Source: Bacillota bacterium
GTDB lineage: Bacteria; Bacillota; Clostridia; Christensenellales; SZUA-584
Length of the DNA stretch: 64,000 nt
Direction: 5' to 3'
Assembly (NCBI GenBank): GCA_023410475.1
Contig: JAEYPS010000037.1
Location: 1-64,000 of the forward strand
The position numbers and the translations under genes are program-made. Shown here piece by piece: positions 35,639 through 42,600 of this stretch (positions are counted from its first letter, which is position 1; each line of letters starts with the position of its first letter). The notes beneath the pieces were generated by a model, which saw only the letters and a program-made list of their open reading frames with translations, was not told the DNA's origin and did no database searches.

Positions 35639-36854
35639 CAAACGACCTCCTTTTTATGCCCTTGAGCAAGCCAAGGGCGCTGCACCATTTATAAACAGAT
35701 ATACGCCTGTCAACAAAGCATACCCTGTAATCCCTAGGCCCGTATCTGAAGGAGAGCCCGCTTTTAAAATATATGGAAAGCCCGTGTATGCCTTTTATCT
35801 TAAACGAATAACTTCCTATGATTAATTCCTTTTTATTTAGAATTACGAGGCCTTTATCGAGCACCCTGAAGGGATCGTCGTCTGACTCGGAGGCAAGCAG
35901 CTTAGCGTCATTGTCCGAGAGTATAATGCCGTCTTCGGTATCCGTTGCCGTTATGATACGCTCGAGCTGCTCATACTGCCAGTCACTCAAGCCGTTAATG
36001 TTCTGCGCTGGAAGATGCCCGTTTACGGAATGAAGAAAGCCGTATTCGTCAATACGGTATTCGGCGGAGCATGCACGGCACCACAACTTATCACCGGCGG
36101 TATGAAGCGTCCCGATATTTTGGCATTCTGGGCACATGTAAATAAGTCGCTCGAGGCCCTTTGCGAGAGCTTTACCGCGAAAGGGTACCATATTTTGCCG
36201 CTGCCAGTCAAAGTCGTTATGCTCAAGAGCGGATGAGATCTTTTCTTCTATATCTCTTAAACTCATTTGCATGACGTCATCTGAATCAAGCAAAAGCTTT
36301 ATGTCTATTTCGATACGTCCGCGGCGTTTTGTATCCGCCCACCTGGGGCTTGAAAAATACGCGCCGCTTATTTTTGCGGTAACGACCGGTATCTTAAGGA
36401 GCTTAACAAGCTTGTATAACGCGCCCGATATACACAGCGATTTACCGTCCCAGCTTCGCGCGCCCTCGGGAAATATACCTACTGCGCCTGCGTTCTTAAC
36501 CGTTTTTATAATTTTTTTAATTGTTTTTGCATCGCTTACGAATTTCTTTTTCGGTATGTAATCCGCAAGGGAAAACAGCATCCTCAGTATTTTGTTTTTA
36601 AAGACCGTATCCGTTACAACAAAATGCAAGGGCTCTTGCATAAAGTATTGAAGATACAGTCCGTCATAGCTGTTGCAATGATTAGAAAGCAGAAGACACG
36701 GCCCTTTGATACGTATTTTTGAGCCGGGGGTCAGCTTTACTTTATATCTTAAGCGCAAATACAGTCCGAATGTGAGCTTATATAATATAACAAGCGTGCA
36801 GAGAATTATTCTTTTGATACGCAGTATTGTTTTTTCGCGAAGTGCCCTGTTCAC
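35631..36854 (-). CDS. PlsC-type acyltransferase with C-terminal zinc ribbon
   Basis: This 407-residue protein starts at GTG 36854, seven bases after AAAGAGG. Residues 1-230 form a membrane-associated lysophosphatidate acyltransferase domain with LSNHCNSYDGL (NH-x4-D catalytic motif, about 56-66) and GIFPEGARSWDG (about 124-135). Residues 238-262 form a zinc ribbon, CPECQ and later CRAC. A C-terminal region of about 140 residues is not recognised and has PH-like strand character. The normal family length is about 200-250, so the zinc ribbon and tail are additions. The acyl acceptor is unknown. Confidence 0.8.
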   Translation of the reverse strand: MNRALREKTILRIKRIILCTLVILYKLTFGLYLRLRYKVKLTPGSKIRIKGPCLLLSNHCNSYDGLYLQYFMQEPLHFVVTDTVFKNKILRMLFSLADYIPKKKFVSDAKTIKKIIKTVKNAGAVGIFPEGARSWDGKSLCISGALYKLVKLLKIPVVTAKISGAYFSSPRWADTKRRGRIEIDIKLLLDSDDVMQMSLRDIEEKISSALEHNDFDWQRQNMVPFRGKALAKGLERLIYMCPECQNIGTLHTAGDKLWCRACSAEYRIDEYGFLHSVNGHLPAQNINGLSDWQYEQLERIITATDTEDGIILSDNDAKLLASESDDDPFRVLDKGLVILNKKELIIGSYSFKIKGIHGLSIYFKSGLSFRYGPRDYRVCFVDRRISVYKWCSALGLLKGIKRRSFDG

Positions 36855-36889
36855 GCAATTACCTCTTTGGGGAGTTGACTTTGATAATC

Positions 36890-36919
36890 ATTATACTATA
36901 AATGTAGATTAACAAGCAA
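36890..36919 (-). promoter_or_regulatory. Promoter of the acyltransferase-GltS-symporter operon
   Basis: On the minus strand TTGCTT (36914-36919) and TATAAT (36890-36895) are 18 bases apart, about 35 bases before GTG 36854. Confidence 0.55.
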
Positions 36920-37021
36920 ATTATAGCCATATGGATAAAAAAGAAAACACTGTTCTTTTATTTTGATTTCCCATATGTTAAAATACCTTTAATCAAAAAG
37001 AATGCCATTAAGGAGCTCGTA

Positions 37022-38035
37022 GTGGAACTCTTTACTATAAGATATAACGGCGCTCGTCTCGTTTTGCTTGATCAGACAAAGCTGCCCGAAAAAGTAGAAT
37101 ACATGACTGTTTCGACTTTGCAGCAGGCATACGACGCCATAAGGGACATGGTGGTAAGAGGCGCTCCCGCTATCGGGGTCTGCGCCGCTTTCGGCATGTG
37201 TTTAGCCGCGAGGGAGTGCAAAGAGGACATCGAAAAGCTAAGAGAGTCTGCGCAGTTTATGTGCTCGGCAAGGCCGACGGCAACAAACCTTACATGGGCG
37301 GTTAAAAGGGTTATGAGCGCGGCCGGGCGGCCGGGAAACCTCATAGAGAACATGGAGCGCGAAGCGTTTGCGATAATGAAAGAGGATGAAGATATAAACC
37401 GCAGTATCGGCGAAAACCTGCTTACGCTTCTTCCTCAAAACGGGTGCATCATGACGCACTGCAACGCGGGGGCGCTGGCGACCGTAAAGTTTGGAACGGC
37501 GCTTTCTCCGGTATACGTTGGCCTTGAGCGGGGGAGGAAGTTTAAGGTTTACGCCTGCGAGACAAGGCCTCGGCTTCAGGGCTCAAAGCTTACTGCGCTT
37601 GAGCTGCGTGAGGCGGGCGTAGACGTTACCGTCATATGCGACAACAATGCCGCGAACGTATTGAAAGAAGGCGTCGTAGACGCCGTTATCACTGGCTGTG
37701 ACAGAGTTGCGGCCAACGGGGACGCAGCGAACAAGATAGGAACGTTTTCGCTGTCGATACTCTGCAAATACTTCGGAGTACCGTTTTATATTGCCGCGCC
37801 GACGCCGACAATAGACTTTGAGTGCGCGGCAGGGGAAGACATAGAGATAGAGCAGCGTGACGAAAGCGAGGTCACAAACGGCTTGGGCGAGAGGACAGCG
37901 CCGCAGGGCGTTAAAGCGCTGAACCCTGCGTTTGATGTAACGCCCGCGGAAAACATAACCGCGATAGTTACCGAGAAGGGCATATTTAAACCCGTTGAAT
38001 TAAATAATCTTAGAGACGTTAAGTTTGAAGGGTAA
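37022..38035 (+). CDS. mtnA: S-methyl-5-thioribose-1-phosphate isomerase
   Basis: This 337-residue protein starts at GTG 37022 after AAGGAG. VVRGAPAIGVCAAFGM (about 44-59), THCNAGALATVKFGTAL (about 144-160, catalytic Cys), ETRPRLQGSKLTALEL and VITGCDRVAANGDAANKIGT (about 225-244, catalytic Asp) match MtnA. It isomerises methylthioribose-1-phosphate in methionine salvage. The rest of the salvage pathway is not in this window. It could instead serve the ribose-1-phosphate isomerase-type salvage known in anaerobes. Confidence 0.93.
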   Translation: MELFTIRYNGARLVLLDQTKLPEKVEYMTVSTLQQAYDAIRDMVVRGAPAIGVCAAFGMCLAARECKEDIEKLRESAQFMCSARPTATNLTWAVKRVMSAAGRPGNLIENMEREAFAIMKEDEDINRSIGENLLTLLPQNGCIMTHCNAGALATVKFGTALSPVYVGLERGRKFKVYACETRPRLQGSKLTALELREAGVDVTVICDNNAANVLKEGVVDAVITGCDRVAANGDAANKIGTFSLSILCKYFGVPFYIAAPTPTIDFECAAGEDIEIEQRDESEVTNGLGERTAPQGVKALNPAFDVTPAENITAIVTEKGIFKPVELNNLRDVKFEG

Positions 38036-38127
38036 AGCAATAACGGCACGGCTTTAAAAAGCAGTCATGCAAATATGGGCTGCAAAAAGCCCGCAGCATT
38101 TTGAAACACAAATAAAGGGGGATACAT

Positions 38128-38919
38128 ATGAGCAAGACATTGGGAATAGCATTCGGAGGAAGCGGCGCTGAAGGGATCGCCTGCGTTGCCTATATAAAGG
38201 CGCTTGAGGACGCCGGGATAAAGCCTGATATAGTTTCCGGCACTGGGATGGGCGGTGTCGCGGCAGCGATGTATGCCTCCGGAATGTCGGCGAGAGACAT
38301 TCTCGAATTTTTAAAAGAGATCGATTTTCCGGGTGCGAAGCGTCCTATAAATATCGCGAAGGTAAAGGACGCGAGGATGGGTATACTCGACAATATGGGC
38401 ATAGAGGAATATTTTAAAATGGTCGTTCCCATCAAGGTTTTTGATCGGCTGTACTTCCCTCTGAGGATTGTAGCGGCTGATTATGAGACAGGAAAAGAGG
38501 TCGTTTTTTCGCAAGGAGACATGGTGCGCGCAGTGCGCGCGGGGGCTTCCGTTCCCGGCATATTTTCGCCTTACGAAAAAGACGGCGTCGTTTATATAGA
38601 CGGCTCGTGTGTCAACCCTGTGCCTTTTGACGTTATCCGCGATGATTGTGAAGTGCTGGCGGCTATAGAGCCTGTCACCGAGCAGCAGACTGATAAAAGA
38701 GATCTTGATATAAGCGTCTTTCCGGCAATGATGAGCGCGTACAACAACACGAAGAAGGCGCTGTCGCGTGAAAGGCAAAAATCGTGCCACGTGGATGTTT
38801 ACGATTACCTGGTGCTTGAAGAGATTTCACCGTTCGATTTTGTGTGTTACGACGACATTATATCAAAAGCCGGAGAAAGCGCAGATAAGTTTATTAGAGA
38901 ACTCGAAAGCGTTCTTTAA
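38128..38919 (+). CDS. Patatin-like protein lacking the nucleophile serine
   Basis: This 263-residue protein has the patatin fold. FGGSGAEGIACVAYIKALED (9-28) is the oxyanion-hole loop, and VYIDGSCVNPVPFDV (about 155-169) carries the Asp of the dyad. At the nucleophile elbow the family has G-x-S-x-G, but this protein reads GTGMGG (about 39-44), so glycine (codon GGG) replaces the catalytic serine. Lipid acyl hydrolase activity is therefore unlikely; a binding or regulatory role is possible. GGGGG precedes the ATG. Confidence 0.85.
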   Translation: MSKTLGIAFGGSGAEGIACVAYIKALEDAGIKPDIVSGTGMGGVAAAMYASGMSARDILEFLKEIDFPGAKRPINIAKVKDARMGILDNMGIEEYFKMVVPIKVFDRLYFPLRIVAADYETGKEVVFSQGDMVRAVRAGASVPGIFSPYEKDGVVYIDGSCVNPVPFDVIRDDCEVLAAIEPVTEQQTDKRDLDISVFPAMMSAYNNTKKALSRERQKSCHVDVYDYLVLEEISPFDFVCYDDIISKAGESADKFIRELESVL

Positions 38920-38960
38920 AAGCTTGTATTCGCAGGCGAGAATAATCAGTTTAATGAACT

Positions 38961-38987
38961 ATACACCCGCAATATACGGGTGTATTT
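38961..38987 (+). terminator. Terminator after the patatin-like gene
   Basis: ATACACCCG and CGGGTGTAT pair around a CAATATA loop, followed by TTTT. Confidence 0.8.
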
Positions 38988-38998
38988 TCATACGGGGT

Positions 38999-39025
38999 CC
39001 CCAAAAAGCCCAAAGCTTTTTGGGG
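38999..39025. repeat. Perfect inverted repeat downstream of the terminator
   Basis: CCCCAAAAAG (38999-39008) pairs with CTTTTTGGGG (39016-39025) over a 7-base loop. It lacks its own T run. A similar hairpin lies between lon and engB (55315-55340). Confidence 0.6.
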
Positions 39026-39127
39026 TGTGTATTGCTGGCCTACTGCGCTTATAATTTTTAGAGATTACAAAAAAAGCACCATATTTTGCATATTAAGGTA
39101 TTTTGGCTGTCGAAAAATAAAGAATTA

Positions 39128-39169
39128 CGGAATAACATGTAAAAAAATTCGGAATAACATGTAAAAAAA
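39128..39169. repeat. Two direct copies of a 20-bp AT-rich element
   Basis: CGGAATAACATGTAAAAAAA occurs at 39128-39147 and again at 39150-39169, shortly before the promoter at 39204. It could be a regulator site or slippage product. Confidence 0.6.
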
Positions 39170-39203
39170 TAAAGAAAAACAATTAAAAATGGGCAAAACA
39201 CCC

Positions 39204-39233
39204 TTGACAACATATAACATGCGCGTGTATATT
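39204..39233 (+). promoter_or_regulatory. Promoter of the riboswitch-adhesin transcript
   Basis: TTGACA (39204-39209) and TATATT (39228-39233) are 18 bases apart. The transcript would start near 39240 and reach the first aptamer about 60 bases later. Confidence 0.75.
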
Positions 39234-39300
39234 GTAATTGAATAAAACTAAATATGTAAATTGTAATAACATTTATACCAATTATTTATACTAATGTTCA

Positions 39301-39378
39301 GTGAAAAGCAAACTCGACGAAAGTCGGGGACGCAAAGCATGAAGTCTAAAGCGTTAACCGCCATGATTGTTCAGCCGC
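39301..39378 (+). promoter_or_regulatory. Cyclic di-GMP-I (GEMM-I) riboswitch aptamer, copy 1
   Basis: The GEMM-I hallmarks are present: AAAGCAAAC, a hairpin CGAC-GAAA-GTCG with the GAAA tetraloop, the junction GGGACGCAAAGC, the receptor side around CTAAAGCGTT, and a 3' CATGATTGTTCAGCCGCC. The 3' edge is shared with the terminator at 39373-39405. Confidence 0.9.
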
Positions 39379-39405
39379 CTCGTATGTTGAGTGCGGCTTT
39401 TTTGA
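39373..39405 (+). terminator. Expression-platform terminator of riboswitch 1
   Basis: AGCCGC and GCGGCT pair, followed by six T. The 5' arm overlaps the aptamer 3' strand, so binding of c-di-GMP and termination look mutually exclusive. Confidence 0.8.
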
Positions 39406-39454
39406 TTCAGCAAATACCATTCGGTATAGATATAGGTCATAAATGTTATGTAAT

Positions 39455-39531
39455 GTGAAAAGCAGCCCCGCACGAAAGTCGGGTACGCAAAGCATGAAGT
39501 CTAAAGCGTTGATCGCTATGATGGTTCGGCC
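39455..39531 (+). promoter_or_regulatory. Cyclic di-GMP-I (GEMM-I) riboswitch aptamer, copy 2
   Basis: The copy repeats the elements of copy 1: GTGAAAAGCAG, a stem capped by GAAA, GGGTACGCAAAGC, then CTAAAGCGTT and CTATGATGGTTCGGCCGCC. The stretch from ACGCAAAGC to AAAGCGTT is identical in both copies, suggesting duplication. Confidence 0.9.
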
Positions 39532-39562
39532 GCCTCAAAACTTTGAGCGCGGCTTTTGTTTT
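39529..39562 (+). terminator. Expression-platform terminator of riboswitch 2
   Basis: GCCGCCTCAAA pairs with TTTGAGCGCGGC (one bulge), followed by TTTTGTTTT. Its 5' arm again overlaps the aptamer 3' end. Confidence 0.8.
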
Positions 39563-39600
39563 AATGACAGAGCATCGTAAAAGCGGGAAGGAGTACAATT

Positions 39601-42600
39601 ATGAAGACGAGGAGAATGATAATAGCGGGTGTAGTGATCGCTTTGTTGGTTACAATAGCGGCATCTACGGTGTTTGCCTCAACCGGCGCGTCATTCAGCT
39701 ATACTATAGCGGAAGGTGAAGGAAGTAAGCTGACGGTGTCTTCTGCCGATGCAGAGCAGGGGCTTATTGAGCCAGGCTCCACCGGAAAAGGAGTATTCGG
39801 CTCCGGCGAAACATGGAGCTTTACCGCACGCCCGGCCTCGGGATATGAATTCGACAAGTGGGCAATAAGCGGCGGTGATTATTTAAGCAGTATAAGCAAG
39901 AGCTCCGAGACGCTTAAACTAAGCTTAAAGGACGGAGTGATTGATAAAGGAGAGGCTGCAATAATTAAGGCGGTCGCTCATTTTAAGCCCGCGGCTCCCG
40001 AGCCAAGTGAAACTCCGCAAATCAGTGATAACCCTGAAGTAAGCGAGAGCCCGGAAACAAGCGAGAGTCCTGAAGTAAGCGAGAGCCCGGAAACAAGCGA
40101 GAGTCCTGAAACAAGCGATGACCCTGAAGTAAGCGAGAGCCCGGAAACAAGCGAGAGCCCGGAAACAAGCGAAGAGCCTGCGGCACAAGGCGCGTATACG
40201 CAGGAAGAAATAAATAAAGTGATAGACGAGCTGACAGCGAAATATCCTACTTTGGAAGCATTAGTAGCTGCTTATCCGACTCTTGAATCGTTTTTAGCGG
40301 ATTACCCAATGCTTGAAAGTCTTATGACGGACTATCCGCCAAAAGAAGAGGCTGAAGCAGAATTGCCTTCCGAAGAAGTCGGCCCTGATACTGACGGGCT
40401 TGGTTCGCCGCGTTATATCGGAAACGTAGCAAAACTAAAGGCACCTGTGATGCGCACATTCGATATGTTCATGACGAAATCCGCGTCGGCGGGTGGGCCT
40501 GAGTGGCCGGAACCCGGAGCGGTCTATGTTGAGAAAAACGCAACCGGCACAGGGACACAAGGAAAATACCAAATAGAGCTCGAAGTGTTTGGGAAAAACA
40601 CCGAATCAACATCGGATATCGTATTGGTTCTTGACGATTCCACAAGCATGAACGGAAGCAAGTTAACCGAGATGAAAGCTGCGGCAAAAAACTTCGTTAA
40701 CGGTTTGATCGACGGCAGCGGTAATATAAAAATAGCTATCGTTACGATTAACGGAGGAGGAACCGCGATTCCGTCGGCACTATCGAATTTTTCGACAAAT
40801 AAAACAGCGCTTAACAGCGCGATAGACGGGATAACTACAAGGTCGGCTACCAATCTGCAGGGCGGCTTTAATCTCGCCAGACAGATGATTAATGCCAGTA
40901 CCGCGGATAACAAGAGCGTCGTTCTGATGAGCGACGGCGACCCCATATACAGTTACAGGCCTGTTGTTACAGCCCCGGTGTTGCTGGGAGAAGAATGGAG
41001 TAACGGGCAGTGGAGACCCATATGGGACAAAACACAGAGCGATTACAGTGTAGAATTTTTCCATAACCCGAACGGATATGATTATACCACCCTTATGGGC
41101 GGCGGCATGTCGGATACCTACAACTATAATTATCAGCATACCGCTACCTGGGCGGCGTCGGGCAGATCATATACGTTCTCCGTTTCAAGGACACTGCGTC
41201 ACTCAGTCGCTACTATAAAAGAGTCCGGCTATATGCCCTCGGATGTGGACATATATACGATCGGTTTTGATATTGCTTCCGGCAGCACAGCGCAGACTGT
41301 TCTTCAGGGCTGCGCGACCGGAGGCAACTACTATGCCGCTGTTCCGGGAGACCTCTCGGGCGTATTCAGCAAGATAGGCGCGCAGATATTATACGCCGCA
41401 AGGAACGTTACTGTTTCTGATCCGATGAGCGTTTATGTTGACCTTGTCGTAGCGAACCCGGCCAGCCCGACATGGGCGCTCGCCGGTACTGCGGGAGCGG
41501 CGAGCGCTGATGTTGTAGTGACATCAGGCAGCGTTACGTTCACTTATGATAATGTACACGGCAAGTGGGAGCTGTCATGGAGCATTCCCTCTATAAAAGA
41601 ACAGTATGAAACCGACGGTGTGACACCCAAGGGCGAAAAAATGACATATAAGGTAACGGTAGACCTCGATACTACCATACCCGGTCATATATATCCCTCG
41701 AACAAGGATACATACGTAAACTATACCGACGTTGGCGGCAGCGCTGCCGAAAAAGTGGCGTACGAGAGCTGGGATCCAGGCGACTTTACAGTACCGGCTG
41801 TCAGCGACGGCTACGGTTCCATTCAGGTCGTATATTACAGAGTAAATTCCCTCGGCCAGCCTGTCAACAGCCTTGGTGTAGTTCAGCCGGATATTTCTAC
41901 AGCGTACGTCATTAAAACATCCTTCTACGAAGTGGGCGGTAATCCTGCGCTTACTCTGCCGGGAGATTATACGGTTGTAACGGACGCGTCCGCTGCAGAC
42001 GGCACCGGTGCGACATATTCAGCTTATATACCCGGCGATTCGAGAAATGTTTCGCTCAATGCGAGCAATCCGGCAAAAACAGTATACTTTGGATTTACGA
42101 AAGATGTTTATACAATAACGTTCAACCTTGACGGCAAGGGTACGTCGGATGACCAGCTTGTTTTTAACAATCTTAACTACGGTGATCCTTTTCCTCATAT
42201 ACCGTCCGTGACGCCGAACACCGGCTGGACGTTCACTGGCTGGAGCCCCAGCCTTGAGACGCCGCCCTCAACGGTTACGGGAAGCGCGACATATACGGCA
42301 CAATATGAAGAAGTAAAAACGTTCAGGGTAATGAACAGCAACGGCCCGGGCGGAGACCATGGGTTCATTCGCGTAACATATAACGGAATAACGGTTGACC
42401 TCGACGCGAATCAGGAAGAAACGTTTGTGTATGTCGCCAGTGCAGGCAATGTAGAAGTTGATTTCGTACCCGATACAGGATGGATGTTCCGGTACTACGT
42501 TATTGGAAACGGAGCCGCGCACATAGACAGAGATCCTGACAGCATCGATCCCAGCACTTATGCCGGGCAGAACGGTGACAACAACAGAATAAAGCTGAAT

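Noticed and set aside
38768..39061. 97-codon frame overlapping the end of the patatin-like gene
   Set aside because: It runs through a terminator and an inverted repeat, overlaps a real gene in another frame and has no ribosome site.
39925..40188. Minus-strand frame coding for a Cys-Phe-Arg-Ala-Leu repeat
   Set aside because: It is the antisense translation of the SESPET spacer repeats.
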